Shown here: positions 23,866-32,052 of the stretch, one piece after another | Layout of the letters: each line of letters begins with the position of its first letter | Position numbering within the stretch: the first letter of the stretch is position 1 | Assembly: GCA_007695195.1 (NCBI GenBank) | Contig: REEG01000117.1 | Location: forward strand, 1-38,536 | DNA from: Gemmatimonadales bacterium | GTDB taxonomy: Bacteria > Gemmatimonadota > Gemmatimonadetes > Longimicrobiales > Gaopeijiaceae | DNA: 38,536 nt | Reading direction: 5' to 3' | Made by a program: the position numbers and the translations under genes | The notes under the pieces: generated by a model | What the model was told of the DNA's origin: nothing | What the model saw: the letters and a program-made list of their open reading frames with translations, nothing else | The model's database searches: none

Positions 23866-24357
23866 ATGCCCAACCATCGACTCTTCCTCGTCCCACTCCT
23901 CCTTCTCCTCGTGCCCCTCTTCGCCTGTCAGGGCGACGGCGACCCTGGATTCGGGGATCCGGAAGCCGGGGAAGCACCCACCCTTCCCCCTCGCGGAATG
24001 GCATGGGTGATCTTTGACGGCGATACCGTGCTTGCCGAGGTAGCGGCGACTCCGGAGGCCCGGGAACAGGGGCTCATGTTCCGGACGGAGATACCCGACG
24101 GGACGGGAATGATCTTCGTCTTCGACGAGATGGGACCGCGACAGTTCTGGATGCGGAATACCTTTGTGGCGCTGGACATCGCCTTTCTGGATACGGACCA
24201 CCGGATCGTGGACATCCAGCAGATGGAGCCGGAGACCGACGAACTCACCGAATCGGCCGCGCCGGCCATGTTCGCTCTGGAGGTGCGGGCCGGCTGGTTC
24301 GAGGAGATGGGGATCGGCGAGGGCGACCGGGCGCGGATCGTATTCGGCAGGCGGTGA
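23866..24357 (+). CDS. DUF192-family lipoprotein
   Basis: The 163-residue protein has a hydrophobic signal segment (LFLVPLLLLLVPLFAC, Cys21 as likely lipidated residue) followed by a short linker. A DUF192 domain then runs over residues ~45-160, with the family segments EVAATPEAREQGLMFRTEIP, GMIFVFDE and FWMRNTFVALDIAFLD. The function of DUF192 is not established; the fold is a small beta barrel. The ATG lacks a strong Shine-Dalgarno sequence. The neighbour downstream is convergent. Confidence 0.85.
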   Translation: MPNHRLFLVPLLLLLVPLFACQGDGDPGFGDPEAGEAPTLPPRGMAWVIFDGDTVLAEVAATPEAREQGLMFRTEIPDGTGMIFVFDEMGPRQFWMRNTFVALDIAFLDTDHRIVDIQQMEPETDELTESAAPAMFALEVRAGWFEEMGIGEGDRARIVFGRR

Positions 24358-24420
24358 CGGTGGGCTGGGAGAGCGCCTCCGGGACCGGACCGGGAGGGGC
24401 TTGAACGGGGTTGGCCGCCG

Positions 24421-24470
24421 CCCGTGGTGATGACGCCGTCAGGAGGCCGGGACGGCGTCATCACCATGGG
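24421..24470. terminator. Long hairpin overlapping the stop of the kinase-like gene
   Basis: The left arm (24421-24440, ending GGTGATGACGCCGTC) pairs with the right arm (24451-24470, starting GACGGCGTCATCACC). All 20 positions pair, one as G-T, around a 10-base loop. It lies between the convergent DUF192 and kinase-like genes and contains the latter's last codons and stop (24439). No T-tract follows. It is the strongest stem in the window and probably ends transcription from both sides. Confidence 0.6.
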
Positions 24471-25605
24471 CCAGAGCCGGCCAGTGCACCCACACCATGA
24501 ACCACCCTTCTCCCCACCACGCACCCAGATAGCCGGCCTGGAGCGCCTGGTCCACGCCCTCCAGGCCGAAGGCGGCACAGACGAAGTCGGCGCAGGTGGC
24601 CAGCCCCAATCCCTCGCCTCCGGCCCGGCCCCCGGCCACCCGGCTCCGGAAGAGGTGGCCCGCCTCACCCCGGCAGCGTTCGTGGAGCCATGCGGCGTCA
24701 TCGGGGGCGATGCGGTTGGCCACGAGCCACCTCACGGCGTCCGGTTCCACCGGATCCACCTCTACCCGGATGGGGGAGGCGATGGCGAAGCGAACGGCAT
24801 TGGCCAGAAGATTCGACAGGACCCTCTCCAGCGCCGAAACCTCCAGACAGCATGACGCCAGGAGGCCGTCGTAGCGTTGCGCCACCTTCACGGACACGCT
24901 CGCCCCACGCGGTGAGGGAAGCCGGTCCATGGACCGCCACTTCCCAAGCAGGGCCTCCACCCGGTGGGGTTGCTCTTCCAGATCCCGCCTCCGCCCCTCG
25001 GGATCGATCCACGGCAGGGCGTTGCGCATCATCTTGGCGTGATCGCGGGCCAGGAAGACCGCAGACAGGCGAAGATCGTCCTGGGGGAGGCCGGCGGGAA
25101 GCCCCTCCTCCAGCGCTCTGCTGTAGACCACGAGAGAGGTGAATCCCCCTCCACGGATGTCGTGCAGGACCTTTCCGGCTTGCAGGAGTCGGGTTGCATC
25201 CGGTCCGGCTCCACCGTCGGGACGGGAAGCCGGAAGCTCGTGCACCAGACTCTCCACCCGGGCCACGAAGGATTCTTCGGTGAGCCGGGCGATCCGGGCC
25301 TCCAGAGACTCCCAATCCGGGTTGGACCGTTGCCCCCTCCATTGCTGATACACCTCTTCGAGGCCGTGATAGAGGCGGATCAGGACGCGTCGCCCCTGAG
25401 GCATCAACTCCTGACCATCCCATTCGAAGCCCTCTCCCCGATAGCGCCGGGACCGGTGATTGGCCAGTCGACGGGGCAGAACGGCCTCCGGTAGGGGGAG
25501 TCCGGTCGACTCTGGAAGGGAGGCGGAGGGTGACACGGATCGAAGGGGCGTCGGGGATGAACCGCAATGGTGCGCAATGGGGATGGACGGCGGCAGGGGT
25601 AGCAA
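24439..25605 (-). CDS. Degenerate soluble histidine-kinase-like protein
   Basis: The 388-residue frame starts at TTG without a good ribosome binding site. The ATG at 25404 (AGGAG close upstream) is an alternative start giving a protein 67 residues shorter. No membrane segment is seen. The middle resembles a dimerisation/phosphoacceptor helix with His148 in KVLHDIRGGGFTSLVVYSRAL. An ATPase-like part follows with N265 and N269 in RVLSNLLANAVRFA and a G-rich loop GGEGLGLATCADF (329-341). The usual DxGxG box is missing: ANRIAPDDAAW stands in its place, so ATP binding may be impaired or altered. No response regulator is adjacent. It could be an adaptor or a kinase with an unusual input. Confidence 0.65.
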   Translation of the reverse strand: MLPLPPSIPIAHHCGSSPTPLRSVSPSASLPESTGLPLPEAVLPRRLANHRSRRYRGEGFEWDGQELMPQGRRVLIRLYHGLEEVYQQWRGQRSNPDWESLEARIARLTEESFVARVESLVHELPASRPDGGAGPDATRLLQAGKVLHDIRGGGFTSLVVYSRALEEGLPAGLPQDDLRLSAVFLARDHAKMMRNALPWIDPEGRRRDLEEQPHRVEALLGKWRSMDRLPSPRGASVSVKVAQRYDGLLASCCLEVSALERVLSNLLANAVRFAIASPIRVEVDPVEPDAVRWLVANRIAPDDAAWLHERCRGEAGHLFRSRVAGGRAGGEGLGLATCADFVCAAFGLEGVDQALQAGYLGAWWGEGWFMVWVHWPALAHGDDAVPAS

Positions 25606-25744
25606 CGCCGAAGGGAGGCAACGTGGCTTGGTGATGCCACGAAACGCAATCCCCGGATGGAATCGCGCTACGGGAGAATTGGCCGGTCTTCGGGGTTCTG
25701 ATTATCGTGAGATCCAGTCTTCACCCCAACGTGCGAGCGTAGTC

Positions 25745-26305
25745 ATGAGCTTCCGAACCAATCCCGACCGAATCCTGGATTCCATCGACCGTGCGCGGAC
25801 CCGGGACGAGGAGAACCGGGCCGCCGCCTTTCACCGGGACGCCTCGGCCCGGGAGCTGGGCACGGAACTCCCCGACATGGACGCCACCACCTCCGAGCGC
25901 CTCCGGCGGATCTTCGGGTTGGTGGAAAAGGCGTATACCGCCACCGCTTCGGGCCCGGACATCCGCCGACTGGCGGAGCGCTTCCAGACGGTGGGGGACA
26001 TCGCCGGCCACCACGCCCGGGGAGATGTGACGGTGCAGGTTCATTACCTGGACCACGAGCGAGCGGACGACGTGGGTCAGACCCCCTTCGAGATCCTGCC
26101 GGCACACATGGACGAAGCCCGGAAGGCGGCGCGTTCGACCCGTCCTGACGCCCTGGCCATCAAGATTCTGCGCAAGGAGCTCCGGGACGGAGTTCTGGCC
26201 GCATTCCGGAAGATGGACCCACGCCTGAGGGATGCCATCCGGGAGCGGGCCGACATGGGCCATGTGGCGGTTCGCGTGACGTTGGACCTGCGCCCGGCAG
26301 GCTGA
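25745..26305 (+). CDS. Hypothetical charged protein, 186 aa
   Basis: I do not recognise a family. From the ATG at 25745 the protein is hydrophilic, without signal peptide, membrane helix or cysteine. It is rich in Arg, Asp, Glu and Ala, and probably mostly helical apart from a beta-like stretch GDVTVQVHYLDHE and a final strand HVAVRVTLDLRPAG. The open frame reaches back to 25460, but that part runs antisense to the kinase-like gene. The Shine-Dalgarno is weak. Its stop TGA is directly followed by the TTG start of the next amidohydrolase, indicating translational coupling. Upstream, CGTGGC/GCCACG (25622-25641, 8-base spacer) may be an operator in the divergent gap. Confidence 0.6.
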   Translation: MSFRTNPDRILDSIDRARTRDEENRAAAFHRDASARELGTELPDMDATTSERLRRIFGLVEKAYTATASGPDIRRLAERFQTVGDIAGHHARGDVTVQVHYLDHERADDVGQTPFEILPAHMDEARKAARSTRPDALAIKILRKELRDGVLAAFRKMDPRLRDAIRERADMGHVAVRVTLDLRPAG

Positions 26306-27787
26306 TTGGGAGCGGCCCTGAAAATCCCCTCGGCTCTCCCCGCCGGCCGGACATTTCTGGTCCTCCTTCTGGCGTCGGCGGGCATTTCCGGCTTGGTCGG
26401 ACCTGGCTTTTCGGCGTTTGCCACCACCCCGGATCACCGGGACGATCCCGTTCCCGTGGCGCTGTTCGGGGCCACCGTCGTAGACGGTACAGGGGCGCCG
26501 CCGCTTCAGGACGCGGTGGTGGTTCTGGCCCAGGGCCGCATCGAGTGTGTGGGGCCACGCGGCCACTGTCCGGTACCGGACGGTATCCCGACCCTCGATG
26601 TCACCGGGCACTGGATCACCCCGGGCCTGGTGGACGCCCACGCCCACTTCTCACTCAGCGGGTGGGTGGACTCGCGCCCCGACCTCCTGGACCTGAGGGC
26701 CGAGTACCCCTACGCGAGCACCATCGCCAGGCTCCGGCGGTCCCCGGAGCTCTTCTTCCAGTCCTACCTATGCTCCGGCGTCACGGCAGTGTTCGACCTG
26801 GGAGGGTTTCCCTGGACGTGGGAGCTGCGGGATCGAGCCCGGGTTTCCGGAGCCGCGCCCACCATTGCGGCGGCCGGACCCTTCCTCTCCACCCGCGACG
26901 CCTGGCTGAACCTTCCGGCGGAACGGCAGTTTCTCCACATGTCCGATCGAGACGCCGTCCGCTCCGGCGCCGATTACCTCATCAGCTCCGGCGCCGATGC
27001 CGTGAAGGTCCTCCACCTGGGGGGTGAGGGTCCGTCGGGACGGGCGGGCCGGGAGCGGGAGTATCTGGAGCTCGCCGGGCGGTGGGCCCGTTCCGGGGGG
27101 ATCCCGCTCATCGTCCATGCCACCGAGCTGGAACTGGCCAGAGAGGCGCTGGAGGCCGGGGCGTCCATCCTGGCCCATTCGGTGGAAGATCAGGTGGTGG
27201 ATGACGCCTTCGTGGACCTTCTCCGCCGCCGCGGCGGCTTCTACACCCCCACCCTCTGGGTACACGAGGCCGCCGCCCAACTCCGGGAGCGCCACTGGGT
27301 CGAGGACGAGCTGGACGAAATCTGTGTGGATCCGGGCACGCTGGAGAGGCTTCGGAGCACCTCCGTCCGGCCGGGCAGGGACAGTGACGACCAACTCGCG
27401 GATGCCCGGATGGACGATGAGGGGCGCCGCCGGGTCATGGAGGAGAATCTGCTCCGGATCCACGCCGCCGGCGTCCCCCTCCTGGTGGGCTCCGACGCCG
27501 GGAATCCACTGGTGCCCCACGGCCCGGGGATCCACCGGGAGCTGGGCGCCCTCCAGGCGGCCGGAATTCCACCGGAGGATCTGCTCAGGGCTGCCACACT
27601 GAACGGAGCCCGAGCCATGGGAATGGCCGAGATCATGGGGTCGGTGGAGGCCGGCAAGGTGGCGGACCTCCTGGTCCTCCGAGGCGACCCCCTCGAGGAC
27701 GTGGCCAACCTGAACCGGTCCCTCCGTATGGTGGTCCGGGGAGGGTACGTGCTGGGCCGGGACGACCTGGCCTTCACGGCGCCGTAG
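26306..27787 (+). CDS. Secreted amidohydrolase, second copy
   Basis: The 493-residue protein has a signal peptide (about residues 14-40, LVLLLASAGISGLVG) and the amidohydrolase superfamily pattern. This comprises metal-binding HxH in GLVDAHAHF (H112, H114), a candidate carbamylated Lys in GADAVKVLHLGG, later histidines in PLIVHATE and SILAHSVED, and the metal Asp in LVGSDAGNPL. The C-terminal AGKVADLLVLRGDPLEDV closes the beta-sandwich. It resembles imidazolonepropionase/prolidase-like exported hydrolases, and is only distantly like the one at 6552-8186. Its start is a TTG immediately after the stop of the 186-aa gene, so it is probably translated by coupling. Substrate unknown. Confidence 0.87.
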   Translation: MGAALKIPSALPAGRTFLVLLLASAGISGLVGPGFSAFATTPDHRDDPVPVALFGATVVDGTGAPPLQDAVVVLAQGRIECVGPRGHCPVPDGIPTLDVTGHWITPGLVDAHAHFSLSGWVDSRPDLLDLRAEYPYASTIARLRRSPELFFQSYLCSGVTAVFDLGGFPWTWELRDRARVSGAAPTIAAAGPFLSTRDAWLNLPAERQFLHMSDRDAVRSGADYLISSGADAVKVLHLGGEGPSGRAGREREYLELAGRWARSGGIPLIVHATELELAREALEAGASILAHSVEDQVVDDAFVDLLRRRGGFYTPTLWVHEAAAQLRERHWVEDELDEICVDPGTLERLRSTSVRPGRDSDDQLADARMDDEGRRRVMEENLLRIHAAGVPLLVGSDAGNPLVPHGPGIHRELGALQAAGIPPEDLLRAATLNGARAMGMAEIMGSVEAGKVADLLVLRGDPLEDVANLNRSLRMVVRGGYVLGRDDLAFTAP

Positions 27788-27801
27788 GCAGGGGCCCACG
27801 G

Positions 27802-28854
27802 GTGCGCCGCCAGGCCGACGTCCGCTTCCTCCTCCTCTTCCTGGACGGAGTCGGGATCGGGGCGGACGATCCCAGCGTGAACCCCTTCCTCCAGGCTCGA
27901 CTCCCGGTGCTCCGGGAGATGCTCGGAGGCGGACTCCCGATCCTGGGCCGAGCCCTGCCCCATGGACATCAAGCTCGGCTCATGGCCCTCGATGCCTGCC
28001 TTGGTGTGCCGGGACTGCCCCAGAGTGGGACCGGTCAGATCTCCCTTCTGACCGGGGTAAACGCTCCCCGACGCTTTGGTGCCCACTTCGGACCCTGGCC
28101 CCCGGTTCGTCTCCGGGGCCTCCTGGAGCGGGAGAACCTCCTTAGCCGGGCCGTAGGCGCCGGAGTGGCATCCATCTTCGCCAACGCCTACCCCATGGGG
28201 TATCCCGATGGGCGACACCCCCGCCGGGTGGCGGCGCCCCCCCTGGCAGCTCGGGCCGCGGGGCTGCTGAGTCGCCACCAGGATGAGTTGATCCGGGGCG
28301 AAGCGGTGGCGTCGGAGATCATCAATGCGGGATGGCGGGAGCACCTGGGCTTCCGCACGGTTCCGGAGGTGACGCCGCGCCGGGCAGGTAGGACGCTGGC
28401 CCGCCTGGCCAACGGAGCCCGCCTCACCTTCTTCGCCCACTACCTCACCGACCTGGCCGGTCACCGGGGCGGGATGCTGGGCTCCGTGGCGGCGCTGGAG
28501 CGGGTTGACGCCTTCCTGGGCGGGATCCTGGATGACCTGGGCCGGGACGTCACGCTGGTCATGGTCAGCGACCACGGGAATGTGGAGGACGTTCGGGGAG
28601 GGCACACCCGGAATCCCGCTCTGGGGCTGACGTGGGGTCCGGAAGGGGAGGGCCTCGCGGCGACGTGCCAGCGCCTTACCGACGTGGCTCCCCGGCTCCT
28701 CCACCTTCTGGATGTCCCACCGAGCCATCCCCCCGCCCATGAACCCGGCTCACCTTTCGTGCATGACGCGAGTTCCATGCACGACGCGAGGTCCACGCAC
28801 GACGCCGGGTCCGCGGCTGGGAAGGAAGCTCCGGGATCTGGGGATCCTGGATGA
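27802..28854 (+). CDS. Alkaline-phosphatase-superfamily metalloenzyme (phosphoglycerate-mutase/phosphopentomutase-like)
   Basis: The 350-residue protein shows the metal and nucleophile pattern of the superfamily: LLFLDGVGIGA (D15), SGTGQISLLTG (Ser75/Thr77 as nucleophile candidate), HYLTDLAGHRG and MVSDHGNVED followed by GGHTRNP. It is shorter than independent phosphoglycerate mutase (about 510) and lacks its inserted transferase domain, so it may be a phosphatase, phosphopentomutase-like enzyme or an uncharacterised metalloenzyme. It starts at a GTG 14 bases after the previous gene, with AGGGG upstream. The last ~35 residues form a low-complexity tail with three HDA-type repeats encoded by the 18-bp repeat. 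Its 3' end overlaps the start of the PilB-like gene. Confidence 0.78.
   Translation: MRRQADVRFLLLFLDGVGIGADDPSVNPFLQARLPVLREMLGGGLPILGRALPHGHQARLMALDACLGVPGLPQSGTGQISLLTGVNAPRRFGAHFGPWPPVRLRGLLERENLLSRAVGAGVASIFANAYPMGYPDGRHPRRVAAPPLAARAAGLLSRHQDELIRGEAVASEIINAGWREHLGFRTVPEVTPRRAGRTLARLANGARLTFFAHYLTDLAGHRGGMLGSVAALERVDAFLGGILDDLGRDVTLVMVSDHGNVEDVRGGHTRNPALGLTWGPEGEGLAATCQRLTDVAPRLLHLLDVPPSHPPAHEPGSPFVHDASSMHDARSTHDAGSAAGKEAPGSGDPG
28759..28812 (+). repeat. 18-bp tandem repeat, three copies, in a two-gene overlap
   Basis: Units at 28759-28776, 28777-28794 and 28795-28812 share RYGCAYGACGCGAGKTCC with few changes. In the phosphatase-like frame they give VHDASS, MHDARS, THDAGS. In the PilB-like frame, six residues per unit, they give MTRVPC, TTRGPR, TTPGPR. 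Both frames stay open because 18 is a multiple of three. The ATG proposed for the PilB-like gene lies in the first unit. Confidence 0.8.
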
Positions 28855-30505
28855 GAATCAGCTCCAAGAGGGTCTGGAGCGACAGGCCGCCACCGGCGAA
28901 CGACTGGGGCAAGCGCTGGTGGCGCTCCGCCTGGTGGAGGACGTCCGCCTCCTCCCCGTCCTGGCTCATCACCTGGGAGTAGAGGCGGCACCCCTTCCCC
29001 TGACGGTGGATGAGGAGATGCTGGCGCGTCTTCCCGACGGACTGCCGGGAAAGCGCGGCTTGGTCCCGGTGGGTCGACAGGGACGGGCCGTCCTCGTGGC
29101 CATGGTGGATCCTCTGGATCTGGCCCTCCTGGAAGAGGTGGAGTTCCGGCTCGGCGCCCCGGTTCGCCCCCGGCTCACCACAGCGGCGGCGGTGGACTCG
29201 GCTTTGGCGGGACCCAGAGGTCCGGGAGCTCCGAGAGGGGTGGTGGACGCCGTGGACGGGATCCTGCACGGGGCGGTGACGTCCGGCGCCAGCGACGTCC
29301 ATCTGGAGCCTCGGGGAGAAGGAATCCGGGTCCGCTGGCGTATCGACGGGATCCTACGGGAGATGTCGGCCCCTCCGGAGGTTCCCGGTGTCTCGGTACT
29401 TTCCCGGATCAAGGTCATGGCGGGAATGGATATCGCCGTTCGGCGACGCCCGCAGGACGGGGGTTTCAGCTTCTCTCCACCGTCGGGAGGAAGCTGGGCC
29501 GTGCGGGTTTCAACCCTTCCCCTGGAGATGGGTGAGAAGGCTGTGCTGCGGATCCTGGCCCCGGACCGGGCTCCGGCGGATCTGGAGGCCACTGGGCTCA
29601 TGGGGGAGGATCTGCCCCGGGTCCGGGCCCTCCTTGGCCGACAGGGCGGGGTCATCCTGGTGGCGGGTCCCACAGGAAGTGGAAAGAGTTCGACGCTGGC
29701 GGCGGCAGTGGCGGAGCTGGACCGGAAGGGGCAGAACGTGGTGAGCCTGGAAGACCCGGTGGAGTACCGGCTGGCCGGGGTCAGCCAGGTGGAGGTGAGG
29801 CCCCGGGCCGGCCTCACCTTCGCATCGGCGCTGCGGGCGGTGTTGAGACAGGACCCGGATGTGATCCTGGTGGGGGAGATCCGCGACCGGGAGACGGCGG
29901 AGATCGCCATGGCCGCCGCCGTCACCGGTCACCTGGTCCTCTCCACCATCCACACCCTGGATGCGCCGTCGGGGATCGGGCGACTTCTCCACATGGGTGT
30001 GCCCCCATATCTGGTAGCGGCGGGGCTGTCGGGAATCGTGGCTCAACGTCTGGTGCGAAAGCTCTGTCCTGGATGCGGCGGTCGCCCGGAAGGGTGTCCA
30101 CGCTGTCCCGATGGATACCGGGGCCGCACCGGCATCTTCCAGGTCCTCCGGGTAAGCGAAGGGCTGCGGGAAGAGATCCTGCGAGGGGCGGGCACGCCGG
30201 CCCTCCGCCGCCGCGCACGGGCCGAGGGCATGGGAACCATGGGTGCCGATGCTCGGCGGAAGGTGGCGGAGGGACTCACGTCGCCCCATGAGGTGGGGAG
30301 GGTCCTTCGCGGGGAGGCCGAGGAGGCCCTGCCCTGTGGCCGCTGCCGGGGCGGCGTTCCCCTGGGCGCTCGCGCCTGTCCCCACTGCGGCCTGCCACGG
30401 GGACGGACCTGCCGGTGCGGGGAGGAACTGGAGTCCGGGTGGAGGTTCTGTCCGGCGTGTCGGCGACCAGCCCCCCCGCCACCGGATGCGGGACCGGTGG
30501 AGTGA
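28763..30505 (+). CDS. PilB/GspE-family secretion ATPase with C-terminal zinc ribbons
   Basis: The 580-residue protein is a type IV pilus/type II secretion assembly ATPase. An N-terminal MshEN-like domain (from RLGRKLRDLGILDENQL, about residues 18-110) is followed by the ATPase: DVHLEPRG, Walker A GPTGSGKS (302-309), DPVEYR, Walker B VILVGEIRDRE and the His box GHLVLSTIHT. The usual CxxC-CxxC zinc knuckle is present (CPGCGGRPEGCPRC, ~435-448). Beyond the family's normal end are two further cysteine clusters (CGRCRGG...CPHCG, then CRCGEE...CPACRR, from ~524), an unusual zinc-ribbon tail. No pilin, PilC or PilD gene is nearby. Start uncertain: ATG 28763, or 28712 with 17 more residues; both overlap the upstream gene. 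Confidence 0.88.
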   Translation: MTRVPCTTRGPRTTPGPRLGRKLRDLGILDENQLQEGLERQAATGERLGQALVALRLVEDVRLLPVLAHHLGVEAAPLPLTVDEEMLARLPDGLPGKRGLVPVGRQGRAVLVAMVDPLDLALLEEVEFRLGAPVRPRLTTAAAVDSALAGPRGPGAPRGVVDAVDGILHGAVTSGASDVHLEPRGEGIRVRWRIDGILREMSAPPEVPGVSVLSRIKVMAGMDIAVRRRPQDGGFSFSPPSGGSWAVRVSTLPLEMGEKAVLRILAPDRAPADLEATGLMGEDLPRVRALLGRQGGVILVAGPTGSGKSSTLAAAVAELDRKGQNVVSLEDPVEYRLAGVSQVEVRPRAGLTFASALRAVLRQDPDVILVGEIRDRETAEIAMAAAVTGHLVLSTIHTLDAPSGIGRLLHMGVPPYLVAAGLSGIVAQRLVRKLCPGCGGRPEGCPRCPDGYRGRTGIFQVLRVSEGLREEILRGAGTPALRRRARAEGMGTMGADARRKVAEGLTSPHEVGRVLRGEAEEALPCGRCRGGVPLGARACPHCGLPRGRTCRCGEELESGWRFCPACRRPAPPPPDAGPVE

Positions 30506-30666
30506 TGCGCAGGGGAGACCCGGAGGCGCAGTGGAGCCCCAGAGACGAGGGGGAGACCGAGAGGCGGGGTGGAGACCCACAAGGCCGATGGCGTACCTTT
30601 CAGGAGGGGGTCCGCTCACGAAGGCCCGACCCGGCAGGGCGCCAGGTCCCGAAGAGGAGGGGGGAG

Positions 30667-32052
30667 ATGGGGACGACAAGGAAGGATCGGGACCCACCCG
30701 CGGGCCTCCGGCGGCGACTCTTCTGGAGCCTCTTCCTCTCCGCGCTGATTCCGGCAGTACTGACCCTCGTTGGGGGATCCCTCGTTCTCCGGGAGTTGGT
30801 GGCCCAGACCGGGAGCGTCGGACCCTGGGCCGCGGTGGCTGACTCCGGACGGGAACTCCTGGACCTCATCCGAGGCTCCGAGGCTTCGGCCGATGTCACA
30901 GCGGCGGCGGAGCGACACCGCCAGGTCCTGTCGGAATCGCTGCGCCTGTCCCAGATCTACGCCGTGGTGGGCGAGCGAATCATCTTCCTGACACCGCTGG
31001 CGGGACTCGCCCTCCTGGCTCTGGTGGGCGGCGTGGCGGCCCTCGCAACCCGCAGGCTCGCGTCGGGCCTTGCGGCTCCGGCCGAGGAGCTGGCGGAGTG
31101 GATCCGGAAACTTGGGGCCGGAGAACCCCTTCCCTCCTCCGACGGGGCCGGTCCTCGCGGGGAAGTGGCCGAGTTCCGGACCCTCCGGAGCGGTCTCCGC
31201 GATGCGGCCGAGCGCCTCGAAGAAGCGCACCTGAGGGAATTGGAGCAGGCCCGCGCACGAAGTTGGGCCGATATGGCGCGTCGCGTCGCCCACGAGATCA
31301 AGAATCCCCTCATGCCCATGCGAATGGCGGCGGAGCGGGTCGCCGGTGCCCAGGATCCCGCCCTGGCCGAGGCTGGTACCATCCTCCTGGAAGAGGTTCA
31401 CCGGCTGGACGAACTCGCCCGGGCCTTCTCCCAGTTCGGGCGGCCGGTGGAGGGGCCGGCGGCGGCCGTGGACCTGCGGGAGCTTCTCCAGGGGCTCGGC
31501 CGTCGTCTGGGCCTGGATGACGCCCTGGTCCTGGAATTGCCGCCGGAGCCCGTGTGGGTCCTGGGCCATGTGGAGGCGCTGGAGCGGGTCTTCCGGAACC
31601 TGGTGAGCAACGCACTGGAGGCCCAGGCCGTTCCGGGAACCCCCCGGCCCGCCGGCCGCTCGGCGCACAGGCCCGCGCCGGGACCTCCGTCCACCCCGGA
31701 AGGGGCCGATGCTCCGACGACCTCCTGGGAGGACGACGGCGACCCCTGGAACGGAGACGGCCAGGAGCCCGAGCCGGTCCGGGTCCGCCTGGTCCAGGCC
31801 GGCAATCGGGCTCGGGTCGTCATCACGGATCGGGGTCCGGGGATCGATCCGGCCTTCCTGGACCGGATTTGGGAACCGGACTTCACCACCCGACGCAAGG
31901 GGACCGGGCTCGGGCTACCACTGGTGCGGCAGGTGGTGGAACATCACGGCGGCCGGGTCTCGGCGGGAAACCGGAGGGATGGGGGCGCACTGTTCCAGGT
32001 GGACCTGCCGCGCACGGGACCACCCATGGGATTCGATGAGGGGACACCATGA
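30667..32052 (+). CDS. NtrY-like membrane sensor histidine kinase
   Basis: From ATG 30667 (GGAGG just upstream) the 461-residue protein has one membrane helix (about 18-42), an extracytoplasmic part of ~60 residues, a second helix (about 104-127) and a HAMP-like linker. The H-box is ADMARRVAHEIKNPLMPMRM (H209), closest to NtrY. The N-box NLVSNALEAQ (N311, N315) is followed by a ~50-residue low-complexity insertion (321-370) before DRGPGID (D388) and GTGLGLPLVRQ. No PAS domain is apparent, unlike classic NtrY. An in-frame ATG at 30505 overlaps the PilB-like stop (TGATG) and would add 54 residues. The last four bases overlap the response regulator's ATG, so the two are coupled. Confidence 0.87.
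   Translation: MGTTRKDRDPPAGLRRRLFWSLFLSALIPAVLTLVGGSLVLRELVAQTGSVGPWAAVADSGRELLDLIRGSEASADVTAAAERHRQVLSESLRLSQIYAVVGERIIFLTPLAGLALLALVGGVAALATRRLASGLAAPAEELAEWIRKLGAGEPLPSSDGAGPRGEVAEFRTLRSGLRDAAERLEEAHLRELEQARARSWADMARRVAHEIKNPLMPMRMAAERVAGAQDPALAEAGTILLEEVHRLDELARAFSQFGRPVEGPAAAVDLRELLQGLGRRLGLDDALVLELPPEPVWVLGHVEALERVFRNLVSNALEAQAVPGTPRPAGRSAHRPAPGPPSTPEGADAPTTSWEDDGDPWNGDGQEPEPVRVRLVQAGNRARVVITDRGPGIDPAFLDRIWEPDFTTRRKGTGLGLPLVRQVVEHHGGRVSAGNRRDGGALFQVDLPRTGPPMGFDEGTP

Noticed and set aside
30415-30666. Long N-terminal extension of the NtrY-like kinase
   Set aside because: It overlaps the PilB zinc tail in another frame and gives an arginine/glycine-rich region before the first membrane helix; the ATG at 30667 has a strong ribosome binding site. 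The ATG at 30505 remains a possible start.
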